The notes under the pieces were generated by a model. The model worked only from the letters and a program-made list of their open reading frames with translations, was not told where the DNA came from and did no database searches. Shown one piece after another: positions 11,138-21,788 of a DNA stretch of 64,000 nucleotides. The stretch covers positions 5,493,548-5,557,547 of the forward strand of contig JARUPZ010000017.1 in the NCBI GenBank assembly GCA_031213475.1, written 5' to 3'. The position numbers were made by a program, and so were the translations under genes. Origin of the DNA: Nereocystis luetkeana (Eukaryota > Sar > Phaeophyceae > Laminariales > Laminariaceae). The first letter of the stretch is position 1; the number at the start of each line of letters is the position of its first letter.

Positions 11138-13384
11138 AATGCTGAAACGCCTAGTTCATGCTAAGGAAGAATTCAGAAACCCCTAATACCCAATATACAC
11201 TTCTCCACAGGTGAGTGTTTACAGGTCGGTACTCACGACACATTTTAGTATCCCTGCAATGTTCATATCCTCGCGAAGGTGTTGGTGAAATTAGTTTTTT
11301 CGTTTCGATTTTGTTCGACCTTTGTCCATCCAATATACGTGAGAGCCCGGATTCCGTCAGCTGTACGTATATGACGGCAGATATCGAGAGTATATTTAAT
11401 TCGCCGCTCGAAAAAAACAAAATTGAGAAGAAAAATGGAAAGCACGTGTGGGCCACGCCACAGACAGTCCCATTAAACGTGAAAGCCATCCAACTAAACT
11501 AAGCCACAAGGCGAAAAACGATCTCTCCGCAAACCCCGCAGTTGAAACAGGATGTTTCGTAAGTCAAACCAGGTTTGAAGAGATACATATGGCGTGGTGA
11601 AACGTAGCTCATGTTGGCCCTTTTCCAGCTGTATCTTACATGTTTTAGATGTAGACGAACCCATGAAATCAGTCAAAACAGTATTCGTTCGCCCCGGTTC
11701 GGCGATCACCACGGTGGCACGAAGGTATACCCCATCTCGTCGTGTTCGTTGCCCCCGGCAGAGGTAGCCCAAGACAGAATGGCGGTGTTTGGAATGAATG
11801 GGTGTTTCAGGTCATGGAGTTTTGGCCTGTCAGAGGGTAAGGGGGGAGACAAGAAGCCAACTTCGTGCGTCATCACTTACTTACAGCCTCAGATATTTTT
11901 GGTGTCACATAATCAACAACAACAGGCAATGGTACCAAACCTGTACGTAGCTTTCAAGGCGACCAAGCGGGCATCCTCCCTGGATTTTTACATCTCAGAG
12001 TTGACCAATCAACATAAATAACCCGAACGTAACTCCTTGACCTACGTCAACCACGGTAATGGCAAGAGGAAAACCCCTCCTGACGACAAGCAAACACCTC
12101 CCCCCTCCATCTCACCCAAACTATTGCAATCGCGGCAACGATTCACCAGTCGCGCCGCAATAATATAACTGAGTAGAATAACATCATGCCAGAGGTAGCG
12201 AGGTTCCCCGGACAAAAACGTTACTTTATCCCTGCATATTACCGCCATAGATACACAGATCGCGACAGTAAACACAAGCTAGCGTACGTACTTTTTCGAA
12301 TATAGAGTGTATTTGGCACTACAATTACCCGAAAAATAGGTCGCTCGCGATGCCCAATAAAACAGAAAATTCTCCCTTTCAGGCTTTTGAAGACTAGCTC
12401 TCGCCTTTTTTGCAGTCGGTAGAGAGTCACAAACAAATGATTCCAGCACGAGTCCATAAATAATCCCGTAGTCACCACTAATCCCTCATATCAGCAGTAG
12501 ACCTCACAAGGTGCTCCCACGTACCCTCACTTCGTCCATCTGTTAGAAACGACAGTATCAGATCCGCCTGTCCCCTTCTGTCCAGTCAACACCAGAAAAA
12601 ACACTCTCAGAAACACGTTGTCCGCATTTAGAACGAATGATTTGAACATGAATGTATTGAATACTACCAAACGAGAACAAACGGTCACGTGTATAATCTA
12701 TGACGAATTAGACGATGTTTTAGTTTCGTACCAATCACGACTCTCTCGGGATAAAATATGTTCCATACCATTCAGAGATCCCTGACCAGAGATGAACGAC
12801 GCACTTCTTATTGATATTGCATCACTTACCCGGGCCGAACGATAACTAGAATAAAAGCAGGTCAATCCCAACACGTCGAAAATAATATCTATGACAAACG
12901 ACTTACCCGGAACGAATCCGAACCCAGTCGAGAATGACACATCTCCAGTTGCACCTTCAAAAATATGTTTTGACCGAGAGGTGTATCCGACCGCAAGAGA
13001 CAAATACTTCTACGGCTATCCACCAGAAAGACTAGACGTAACTCCCCACCCGCGATATAGATGAGTCACAAAAAATATCCACCTGACGGGATAACTCTCT
13101 ATTCAAGACCTTCCCGTTTCTGCTGCTGCTGCTGCTGTCATGGCGTATTCGTGGTCGTACAGCATCTATTACTATCGTTTGTAGTAATGCTACAGACAGC
13201 ACCCGATTCCCATGCCTCCGCCTCCGCCACAAAACGTCTCGCAGTAGTAGGGGGTATGCGACTAGTACGCCCCACGGCTTCCCCATCCCCTCATCATGGT
13301 GGGGTGGGACCAGCATGGCGGCTGGACTGCTTCTCGCGGGCTGAGCACGATGTTCCTCGCGTTGCGATACCCTTTTCTGCTGCC
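11138..13384. other. Mostly empty; repeat R3 and weak exon signals
   Basis: Bases about 11805-12010 match 14195-14400 (repeat R3). On the minus strand at 12830-12954 two good donors (CCGG|GTAAGT) and a good acceptor (TTTTATTCTAG) outline a 48-nt segment (12907-12954) and a 16-nt segment (12830-12845) that could be exons. The 48-nt segment reads GATGDVSFSTGFGFVPG. I see no recognisable gene. Confidence 0.35.
11805..12010 (+). repeat. Dispersed repeat R3, copy 1
   Basis: Shares GTTTCAGGTCATG, a GGCAAGG/GGTAAGG-GG-AGA box, GTGCGTCA(T/C)CACTTAC and the later GCGACCAAGCGGGCA box with 14195-14400. The copies have diverged by many substitutions and small indels. The function is unknown. Confidence 0.55.
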
Positions 13385-13612
13385 TGCTGCACACAGGAAA
13401 TATATGACGCACGACTTCCTCCTGCATACCAAACGTAAATCCCGCACGGCGTCACCTCCTCCTACCTGCATGCGCGAAAATAAAGCCGCAGGACTTCACT
13501 TCTTGCACACCGGAAGTTAAACCCGCCCGACGTCACCTCCTGCATACGGGATCTATACCCCGAACGGCTTTCACAACTCCTGCATACCGGAAATAAATCC
13601 CGCACAACTTAA
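13385..13612. repeat. Degenerate minisatellite, unit about 45 bp
   Basis: About five diverged units follow one another, each with a CTCCTGCATACCGGAA-like box, then AAATCCCGCAC, then ACGTCAC. The repeat is not kept in one open frame, so it is unlikely to be coding. Confidence 0.6.
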
Positions 13613-15730
13613 GATTCCCCTCTCCTATACAGACAGCGGGAGTGCCCACTCGTGCCATAGGGTTTCCAGCTGCTGTTTTTGTACTCCGCTCCCCCCCCTG
13701 TCTGCTTCACACGGCAGAGGCGCATATATATATGGTGAAATCCACCCATACGTAGGGCATAAGATGTTGCTGCGGCTCCCTGGTATACGGTTCTGCTTCT
13801 GGCGTAAGATACTTGCTACCACTACTCTGTAGCAGTAGCTGCGACGTTGTTTCTACAGCATCGTCATAGAGATTCTCCATCAAGCCCCCAAATCCACCAT
13901 TCATTGGAGAGTTGCGACTACGGTGGAATATAAGCCCTTCCTGCTGTACGAGCGAATATTATACGTTGCATCCCATCGGACTCCTAACGCGTTTTGTGTT
14001 CGAGGCTGCTTTCCTAAAGCGACGCAATCGAAGTACCTGTTCCAAAACAAAAAATATGTTCCGATACCTAGGTCCTGAAGAGCCCGAAAGTTGTCATTGT
14101 CATCCCCCATGAGGCTGTCGGCCAGCACACATTTCATTTATAGAACGTTGGTATGTTCAGGCACCGTTAGCCCAGACTGCAAGGCAGACTTTAGAAAGAT
14201 GTTTCAGGTCATGCATTATTGGCCTCCCACAGGGCAAGGAGGGCAGATAAGAAGTGAGCCTTGTGCGTCACCACTTACAACCTCGGATATCAATAGTTAA
14301 TAATCCGCGATATACAATGATACCAACAGGTAGGTACGTAACGGTCCTTGGAAGCGACAAAACGAGCACGTCATATTTCGAAAGAGGTTATCCGAACCGG
14401 CACAATATTGTTTTTACTACGCGAGCTAAAGGTGCATCGCGCCAATAAATTGAGAGCGTTACTTTACGGTACATGCTAGAATATCACGTTTACGGCATAC
14501 GCTTGGCATACATACGGTAGACCTCACACGGGTTTACAGTAGTTTGTAGTCTCCTATACGGCCAGCCTTGACGCAGAAAACTCCAATACCTTTAACGACC
14601 GGATCTTTCGCACGGTATCTACAGTGAACGAAACATGCATGTACCTCTTTATGTCCCGCCTGACATGTCTCCACGGGTTAATTGACGGTATTTAAGAGGT
14701 ACCTGTCGCTGGGCTAGTAACCAAAGCGATAGAGTTGACACGCACCGTTGTGACGATGAGGGAGCAGGCCCAGACACTAAGTAACGAGGGGGGCAAATAC
14801 AAACATCTGATGAGGACAGCAATTTTTAAGTTGTGATGCCAAACAGAGTTTGCGTCTCATAACAGTCATCGCACTACCGGCTCTGGAGTTATTCGCAGTG
14901 GGAAGTTTCCCGATGGCAGATTATGCTGGTCCCTCCGGACTAGTTTGACGTTTGATGTGCATGTAACAATTTCTGAAACAGCCGAGCGATAGCCCGTTCT
15001 TGGTATGGTAGGGCTCGGTACGGGGGGAGTACCTGCTGGCTGTGCGAATTCATGACAAGGAATCGTTCCTGGCTGAAAAAGGATCCCAAACTCCAGGATG
15101 CTGGCAATTTTCGTACGACTCCCTAGCACATATTATCATACAACGGAAACCGAGCGCATCGTGCTCACGCGTAATCAAAGCGAACGCCGCACAGAAGCAG
15201 CATCCTGCACACGCCTGTATCCTGTGCCACCATACATATTATTCGCTTGGTCAACTGTTCCCTCAGTCAAAAATATTTCAACCACCCCCGAACGAAACGT
15301 TGCCCCTGGGATACGGCCCAACACCACCGAACTCTAAACCCATAGTGCAGCCAAATCGCCCAAACATGTACCGCTGGCAGTGCCCCTTCACCAACCGGAT
15401 AGACTCAAGATTATGGTGTGATACAGCGTATTTGCTGCTGACGCAGCCAAATAATCTCATCAGGCTGAAGCTACCAGTACCTAGACCCGAAACACAATAA
15501 TTTCGGCTATGAAACTAAATTTTCCGTCTGTTGCCAGAACAAATATATGTATGTGAAGAATACCAAGCTTACCATGGTCTTATGACTGGGCAGTAGCGAC
15601 CTTGGCAGCGAGGGGGGCCGATAAAGTCGTCACCTTTGTACCGTGGTTCCGTCCCTCCCGTCTAAGGCGTTGGGCAGACGGGGCCAGTCTTTGGCCGATT
15701 AGTCCAAGGCTTAGATCGTCCCGCCGCGCC
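13613..15730. other. No gene recognised; repeat R3 copy 2 inside
   Basis: Bases 14195-14400 are the second copy of R3. Open frames at 15042-15500 and elsewhere show no domain and conflict with one another across strands. No promoter or RNA gene can be supported. Confidence 0.4.
14195..14400 (+). repeat. Dispersed repeat R3, copy 2
   Basis: Aligns by eye with 11805-12010 in the same orientation, through GTTTCAGGTCATG and on to the GCGACAAAACGAGCA box. Confidence 0.55.
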
Positions 15731-16195
15731 TCAAGAAGCAATACCGAGTTTTGTGTCCGCGGAGTTGCCCAAATGGGACCCAGTTGTTGGCCGGTCGGTA
15801 TTCGGGGTAGATCTGTTCGACGCACGTAAAGAAGCAGTAATGACATCTGCGTCAGAGACTTTGCGAAGACGGGCCCTGCCCTTGGACCAGTCTTTCCTCA
15901 GCGATAGTCGTGCCGGTAAACGTGACGTGGCAGCAACGGCCGCTGTATTAGAGGCGTTGCGCAGAGACGCAGGAGGTCCTCCCCGCTCGTGAGCACGATC
16001 GCCAGTGACGGACGAGGACGGCTCGTGGTAGTTGTCGCCCAAATCGTTGTCGAATGTTATTCGAGGAGGGAGGGGAACACGTCGGATGTTGAAATTTGTT
16101 TGCGCTTTGCGCTTCTTTCGCAGATACACCGGTACTACAATCAAACACACGGCACGACCACTACCGCGGAAAAGGCTCCTATTCTCTCCGACCAA
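15731..16195 (-). CDS. Probable membrane anchor and cytoplasmic tail of the propeller gene, in an overlapping frame
   Basis: This frame overlaps the end of the propeller gene's last exon by 55 bp, shifted by one base. It opens with AVCLIVVPVYL followed at once by the stop-transfer cluster RKKRKAQ. A polar, Ser/Arg/Asp-rich tail of about 120 residues follows, with no recognised domain. The upstream frame ends with the hydrophobic run IGAFSAVVVVPCV. Neither hydrophobic run is long enough alone to cross a membrane; together they would make one segment of about 20 residues. I therefore infer that this is the 3' continuation of the propeller gene. The two frames could be joined by an unrecognised splice, or the gene (or the assembly) may be frameshifted. 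A separate small gene is the alternative. Confidence 0.4.
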   Translation of the reverse strand: MVGENRSLFRGSGRAVCLIVVPVYLRKKRKAQTNFNIRRVPLPPRITFDNDLGDNYHEPSSSVTGDRAHERGGPPASLRNASNTAAVAATSRLPARLSLRKDWSKGRARLRKVSDADVITASLRASNRSTPNTDRPTTGSHLGNSADTKLGIAS

Positions 16196-17583
16196 GAAGG
16201 ACTTTTGGGTGTTTGAGACGCGAGAGCCGGTGATGTCGGTTCCAGCGCTCGAGGAGTGGGCGCCAAATATCTGGCCGCTATGTACGTGGGCGTACTCGTG
16301 GTAGGTGGATTTGTGGGCGTTGGGGCCGGTTTCGTTGGCGTATACGTGCCTCGCGGTGATACGGTTGTTGACGGAGACGTGTTGGAGGCATGTGGTACGT
16401 CTCGGCTCGGTGTCGCTGGTGCGGGTGGTAGCGTTAGTGATTTCGAAGATGTTGATTCTGGTGTTGTGGACGCAGGAGATATTTCTGGGAGTGGTGTCGG
16501 TACCGGCAATAATGGTGACGGTGATGCTGGTGCAGGTGATGTCGTTGCTGGTAACGTTGATGCTGGTGATGGTGACGTTGATGCTGGTGATGTCGGTGCT
16601 GGTGATGTTGGTGTCGTTAGTGATGGTTCGGGTGATGTTGGTACCTGTGGTTCTGGTGTGGATAATGGTACCGGTGATGTTGGTGATGGGGACCTAGGCA
16701 CCGGTGGTATTGGCGCTGGTGACGTTGGTGCAGGTGATGGCGGCGCCGGCAATGTATTGGGGGTTGATGTCGGTACAGGTGATGCTGGTGTGAGTATTGG
16801 TGCGAGCGACTTTGATGTCGGCGATGTAGGTACGGGTGATGTCGTTGCCGGCGTTGTCGATGTGGATGCAGATGATGAAGCTGATGATGTTGATTCGGGT
16901 GGACTTGTTATGGTTGAGTCAGTTTCGAGTGGTGTCGGCACAGGTGATGTAGATGCTAATTCCGGTGATGATGTTTTCGCCGGCGACGACGTTGGTGACG
17001 TGGAAGTAGAAAAACTAGTGGCAAGATTACGAACGTCCGAATCAGTGGTATGTCTAGGAGGTTGTGCATAAGTGAGAACGACACTTGGTTGTGCTGAGCT
17101 CGGTGATAGTGTATACGTTGAAAATGATGGCGGCGATGGTGGAACAGTCGCCGACGGAAACCAAGGCTTAGGTGTCATAGGTACACCCGTAAGCGTTTGC
17201 GTTGTATCCAGTGTGGCGATCGCGTCTGCGTCCAAGGATTGTACGGAAAATGCAAACTTCGTGCTGAAGGCGTCCGCCGATGCTGTGGTCGATGGTGTTG
17301 GTTCCGGCGGACTTGTTTCGGCTGTAAGGATGCGCGTACGCGTCGTATGTAGGGCCTCCGGCTTTGACGCATATGTAGCGTGCGCATCTGCGGCTGCCAG
17401 CAAACCGACACTTGGCAAAGCCGTGAACGTGGTACCCATTTTTATCATCACAGCGGCAAGGTCGTAACCGGCGACGGCTTGTTTGGCCCAGGCTCTTGCT
17501 GTGCAGCCGGCTAAGACCACCCATCCGTTGTATCCTAGCGCAATGGTGGCAGGTGTGCGATTTGTTGTACGGAAGGAGCCATC
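16141..17583 (-). CDS. Propeller exon 7: last blade and Pro/Ser/Thr-rich stalk
   Basis: The acceptor is GCGCAAACAG. The first 45 residues form a blade (NGWVVLAGCT, then YDLAAVMIKMG) that lacks the W-x-W-Q end. A linker of about 130 residues leads into S/P/T-rich repeats from about 17040 to 16210, with units such as TSPAPTSP. The exon ends in IGAFSAVVVVPCV and a TGA at 16141-16143. Confidence 0.65.
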   Translation of the reverse strand, partial: DGSFRTTNRTPATIALGYNGWVVLAGCTARAWAKQAVAGYDLAAVMIKMGTTFTALPSVGLLAAADAHATYASKPEALHTTRTRILTAETSPPEPTPSTTASADAFSTKFAFSVQSLDADAIATLDTTQTLTGVPMTPKPWFPSATVPPSPPSFSTYTLSPSSAQPSVVLTYAQPPRHTTDSDVRNLATSFSTSTSPTSSPAKTSSPELASTSPVPTPLETDSTITSPPESTSSASSSASTSTTPATTSPVPTSPTSKSLAPILTPASPVPTSTPNTLPAPPSPAPTSPAPIPPVPRSPSPTSPVPLSTPEPQVPTSPEPSLTTPTSPAPTSPASTSPSPASTLPATTSPAPASPSPLLPVPTPLPEISPASTTPESTSSKSLTLPPAPATPSRDVPHASNTSPSTTVSPRGTYTPTKPAPTPTNPPTTSTPTYIAARYLAPTPRALEPTSPALASQTPKSPSWSERIGAFSAVVVVPCV

Positions 17584-20500
17584 CTGTTTGCGCGGAGGAC
17601 GAACGTAGCGATATGGGTATACGCGAGTATTCGGCGAGGAAAACAAAGGTGATGATGGGGGCATGGTTTGTCTGGAATCGATATCGCGACACCCGATCAC
17701 CTGCCAACGCCATCGCTCGATGCCAGCATCATCGAGCTTGACTGCCGTAACGTCGTTGGTCTTGTCTCTCGATTTTCCCCGTCGCACGTTGGTCGTTCCA
17801 ACCAGAACAACGGATCCATAGGTTCCCACGGCTGCTGCCTGTACAACGCCTTTACCCGTTGTGCCACCCTGCCAACGAAACCGGTCATCGCAACGGCCGG
17901 GACTTACAGCGTGACACGTTGTGCCAGTTGTGTAGATCCGGATATATCACCCGCCCTGTATGAACTACACATGTCCTAACGTATACCCCCGTCGTGGAGG
18001 CATGATATTCCTTTATGCGAAGTGCCCAACTAGGTGTGAGCAGCCGTAAACGACGAACGCACGCCCCTCGCGGAGCAGAAATACTCCGAATACAGAGCGA
18101 GATGAAATAGCGCCGTCTACTTTGTACTATCTAAAAAACTGTGATTAAACGATGTGTCGGTGCGGCAAAGTAAGCAAGCGTCTTGCACGGGCGACGCAAT
18201 CAGGTACCCTCCCTCCTGGCATAGCTTATTGACATAGTTATCCAGGTTCAAGTATGAATGAAAGGAACTCTCGAAGGTATCTCAATTCAAGATCGGTTTG
18301 GAACAAGAAGGGTAATAGATGCTCTGAAGTGGTCAAGCCTCTAAATACGCTGTACTAGTGCGTATTTTTCCATTTCACTTGCATGCTGAATATTTGAAGC
18401 TCGACCGTCTATTTTTTGGTGTATTTTTTTATCAGCCGAAGAAAATGCGTGTATATATATATTCTATCACACCCAAGACAAACAGTGGCAACCACGACAC
18501 AACAACAAGGATTATCTCAAGGCAAAGCCTACGTTCCCACGAAGCCAGCGAGGAAGGCCAAGACAATGTCGTGCTCCGAGTTTCTAAGAGTACTGCTGAC
18601 CATACCACCAACACAACAACAATAAGACTGAAAATTTAGCACCTCAAACGGTCAGAAAAAGAAAGCGTGTTGCTCTGCCCGACTAATAGAAACCAGGCGT
18701 GCAGAATAAGGGGGAATGCTGCAGTATACTACGGAAGAGGCAGAAAACAGCACCTGTTGGTGGTGGCGGTCGTGGGGGGGGGCACATTCGCGGTTGATAG
18801 TGAGTGGTTTCCATCAACAAGTCCTTCGCACGTTTGGCGTCCTCGCCGTTTTGTACTACCACCACCAACCCACTACCACCACCACCACCACCACCACCAA
18901 GAACCTGGAGGTGCTTAGCTGGTGGGGGTGGGTGGTGGTTTTAGGGAGTAATGTGGCGTCTTGGAACATAAGGCTGTCACCCTCTCTGGTGCCTCTGTAT
19001 GGATGCTGCGGGAATAATGGTTCGCGTTTACTGCTGAACTGCATATCAACACGAATATTAAACAACTTCGAATTATAATTTTCCAGCAATGGGACTGTCA
19101 ACCTCAAAGGGTTGAGGACGTATATGAAACGTCAGCGATCGTGTGACCGGTGAGCTGGGCACAGGTTTGAACACCAGAACTATTGGGTGGATCGTGGAAC
19201 CCGTCTATATAACTCGCTACTATTCAGATCCGTTGCGCGTACGTCTCGACCTGAAAAAATGATCTCTACTGAAATTGACCAAACAAACCCGGGCGCTCGA
19301 CGATGAAAGACTTGCGAAGTCCTCACTACTAAAGGTAATTGATCGCTCGCCGCACCTGCCATCTCCATACTTCTTTCCCAGTGGCATCCAGCTTGACTGC
19401 AGCGAAATCCGGATGACTCCCGGCGTCTGTGCCGTTCCAAACGCCAGACGTCATTCCCGCCAGCACTACGGACCCATCTGGTCCCATCGCGGCCGCCGTA
19501 AAAGCATCGAACCCAACTGACTCACTCTACCGAAAACGTAGCACAGAATATCACGGCGTCAAGCATGAATTTGTGGTTACTCCGCACACGCCCAAAAGCA
19601 TCCGTAACAGCTGGGGTAGCGTTCATTCCGATGCCAAGGGTGTTTGGTTCAGCACCGCCTAGGTATATCGGGATGAATGTGTCAGTAAATGCATCAGCAG
19701 GGTAGACCTTGCCGAGACTAGCTCGATAGCTGTTACGCAAACTGATGATGATAATACTCCGGCTAAGACAACATATCTTGGTTGAAATACCTGCCACCTC
19801 CAGAGCTCATTTCCATTAGCGTCAAGTTTAACGGCGGCAGCGTCGGCTTGCCCCACCGTAATTCCGCTCCAACTGCCGGATGTGTACCCGGCCAAAACGA
19901 CGGAGTCGTTGTCTCCAACAACAGCAGCGGATACAGAGTCAAGTCCGTCCGTTCCGTCCTGCCCGCAAAGGGAAAAAAAGAGAAAAAGAGTGGGCGGGCG
20001 ATACCGTCATCATTGGGTAGTCCAAAGTGTGAACAAAATTTCTCAAGGGAAACCGCATTATTGATGCTGCCCGTGGGATACCCTCGAGGCGGCCATTCGT
20101 TGAAACAAACGTGTGAGCCGCACCTCACGCTTTTTCAAATTTGTTTCCTATCCTCATTGTTTTCAGTGTGGCTGTAGATTTACGAATTATTGAACGTTTC
20201 CTGTTCGATTCTTTGTTTTCCACCATCACAGGCATTTTCGGCAGTCCCTTCGTGACACCTGTGCATCTATTCTGGGTGACACGAGGCACGACACGCAGAC
20301 GTCCAACACAATGAATGCTTTGCATACGTCGGAAGCAGTAATAAAGCGGCGCTACTTCGCAAGCATAACGTGGTGTGCGTGAATGAGCGTGCTGGTCGTG
20401 ATCCGAGTCATGCGTAGCAGGTATACCTTCTGCAAACCGCAGGGTCTCGATCATGCTGACGTATGGAAAATTCAGTCGATGGAGACACTATCACCTGTTT

Positions 20501-21490
20501 CTAGCTTAGTTTTAACACGATACACGGGCGAACCACAGCTTACCTGCCACGTCCAGACTAAATTCCCTTCCACGTCAAGTTTCATTGCGACGAAGTCACC
20601 CGAGCCAATGCTTTGTTCGTCCCGTACACAGGCTGTCGATCCAGCACGTATAACCGATCCATCTTCGGTCGCAGCCACGGCGTGAAGCTTGTCACCCGCG
20701 AGAGATCCACCCTGGAGTAAGAAAGCCCCCCCACGCCGCACTGACTGTCAACAATGGAGCTTAGCGAAATGATTAACTGGGTTGGTGGGCAGCCAAGAGG
20801 ATATTGAGTCGACACGACGGCGACAGAAACTCCATGATGCCCTAGATGGACACTGTTCATCATAGTTTGTTCGTCACCTGCCATGCCCACACCCAGCTCC
20901 CCTCGGCGTCTAGCTTGACTGCTGAGAAGTCGTTAGTTTCGTTTTTCACAGTGTCTGCCAGGACAACAGACCCATCATTTCCTATCGCGGCGGCCGTACC
21001 CAGTATCGTGCCAGATGTTGCGGCCTGGCAACGCCAAAATAACAAGCAGGTCCGACGGGTCCAGCGGAACAAGCAGGAATGACCGATCAAACGGGAGGCG
21101 TAGTTGGCAGTCGTTAAAGCGATCCTCCTTTGACTCAAATTTGGGGGTTTTTCCGGTCGCGTCAAAGCTTTGCTCAGCAGGGCAAAAGGGATGGTGTGTG
21201 GTGTGAATGCAGCAAGAGTCGATTGCCATTAGGTGACCGTTGTTTGTACTCGAAAGTGCTTGTCTTAGTGACGCAAAGCCTCCGGGTTATCGCTTGGCCC
21301 CCGACATGTGACATGTGGTTTACCTGCCAGCGCCACTGAAGAGTGCCATCAGCATCCAATTTTGCTGCCATCCGTTGTCTTAAAGCGCCGCGCAAGGAGC
21401 CCGAGTTAACTTTCGCGTAGCCTGTTAAAACGGATGAGCGGTTTGGCCCCGCTGTGGCGCCCATCACAGTGTCATTTGCCAGTAACACGC
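16141..21490 (-). CDS. Multi-exon seven-bladed beta-propeller protein with mucin-like stalk
   Basis: Exons, 5' to 3' on the minus strand: 21490-21324, 21024-20878, 20711-20544, 19958-19791, 19520-19356, 17868-17701 and 17583-16141. Introns are 299, 166, 585, 270, 1487 and 117 bp, all GT-AG. Each exon encodes one repeat of about 49-56 residues with the pattern A.G.DGSVVLAG.T followed by D..AVKLDA.G...WRWQ, resembling SBBP/PQQ-type propeller repeats. Seven blades is a standard closed propeller. The last exon then runs for about 300 residues of S/P/T repeats such as SPVPTSP, a likely O-glycosylated or hydroxyproline-rich stalk. The parts present total about 808 residues. Internal exons have symmetric phase 0 ends, which allows blade gain or loss without frameshift. 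The signal-peptide exon was not found and should lie above 21490. Location at the cell surface is inferred from the stalk and the adjacent anchor-like frame. The ligand is unknown. Confidence 0.7.
16430..17010 (-). repeat. Coding minisatellite for the Ser/Pro/Thr stalk
   Basis: Imperfect tandem units of 6-18 bp, based on ACCATCACCAGCACCAAC-like stretches on the minus strand, encode SP, TSP, SPVP and SPAP runs. The reverse strand is open too (Gly/Val/Asp-rich), as expected for such triplet-phased repeats. Confidence 0.7.
17701..17868 (-). CDS. Propeller exon 6 (blade 6)
   Basis: 56 codons, phase 0 to phase 0, acceptor TTCGTTGGCAG, donor CAG|GTGATC. It contains YGSVVLVGTT and DVTAVKLDDAG and ends RWRWQ. 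The frame stays open through the following 117-bp intron, so intron retention would add 39 residues without a stop. Confidence 0.65.
17869..19355 (-). other. Long intron of the propeller gene
   Basis: This 1.49-kb intron holds a CCA/CCACTA triplet tract at 18857-18899 and small low-complexity stretches. I found no further W-x-W-Q exon in it. Confidence 0.5.
18857..18899. repeat. CCA trinucleotide tract
   Basis: Nearly uninterrupted CCA/ACC repeats inside the long intron of the propeller gene. Confidence 0.9.
19356..19520 (-). CDS. Propeller exon 5 (blade 5)
   Basis: 55 codons, phase 0 to phase 0, donor CAG|GTGCGG. The acceptor (AGAGTGAG) lacks a good pyrimidine tract, so the 5' edge could shift slightly. 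It contains PDGSVVLAGMTSG and DFAAVKLDATG and ends EVWRWQ. Confidence 0.65.
19791..19958 (-). CDS. Propeller exon 4 (blade 4)
   Basis: 56 codons, phase 0 to phase 0. The acceptor GCGGGCAG follows a clear pyrimidine tract and the donor is CAG|GTATTT. It contains NDSVVLAGYTSG and AAAVKLDANG and ends ELWRWQ. Confidence 0.7.
20544..20711 (-). CDS. Propeller exon 3 (blade 3)
   Basis: 56 codons, phase 0 to phase 0, acceptor CTTACTCCAG, donor CAG|GTAAGC. It contains EDGSVIRAGST and DFVAMKLDVEG and ends VWTWQ. Confidence 0.7.
20878..21024 (-). CDS. Propeller exon 2 (blade 2)
   Basis: 49 codons, the shortest blade, phase 0 at both ends. The acceptor is GTTGCCAG and the donor CAG|GTGACG. It contains NDGSVVLAD and DFSAVKLDAEG and ends WVWAWQ. 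Confidence 0.7.
21324..21490 (-). CDS. Propeller exon 1 (blade 1)
   Basis: Ends KLDADGTLQWRWQ at a CAG|GTAAAC donor. The upstream boundary (GGTTGAAAG) is a weak acceptor in phase 2, unlike the phase-0 acceptors of the later blades, so the preceding exon should end in phase 1. A small open segment at about 21580-21655 with a CACAG|GTTTAA donor would supply that phase but is speculative. Confidence 0.55.
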
Positions 21491-21788
21491 CTTTCAACCG
21501 AAACAGAACAAAGCAAATACAGTCCACACAGATACACGAAGCACGGGGATAAAATGAAGCATTAAACCTGTGCGACTGAAGAAACCAACACAACCGTGGG
21601 ATACAGTGCTCCCGAGACGAGCACTGCCCATAGTCTCCACACAGGAGGTGTGCTGTAGTCATTGTTGCCCTTCTCACGCACTAATCTGTGTTTTCTCGGC
21701 TTCGCAGCCGATACAGGTATATGACAAGACGCACAGAGGACGACAAATAGCTAGGGCTGTGAGTTGGCTGGAGTTCCCGCCTAGTTAT

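Noticed and set aside
13385-13612. CRISPR array
   Set aside because: Units are contiguous and degenerate, without constant repeats and unique spacers; it is a minisatellite in eukaryotic sequence.
16256-17071. Plus-strand Gly/Val/Asp-rich 271-codon frame
   Set aside because: It is the mirror of the Ser/Pro/Thr stalk repeat on the minus strand; triplet-phased repeats keep several frames open. The minus strand has the propeller exons and splice sites.
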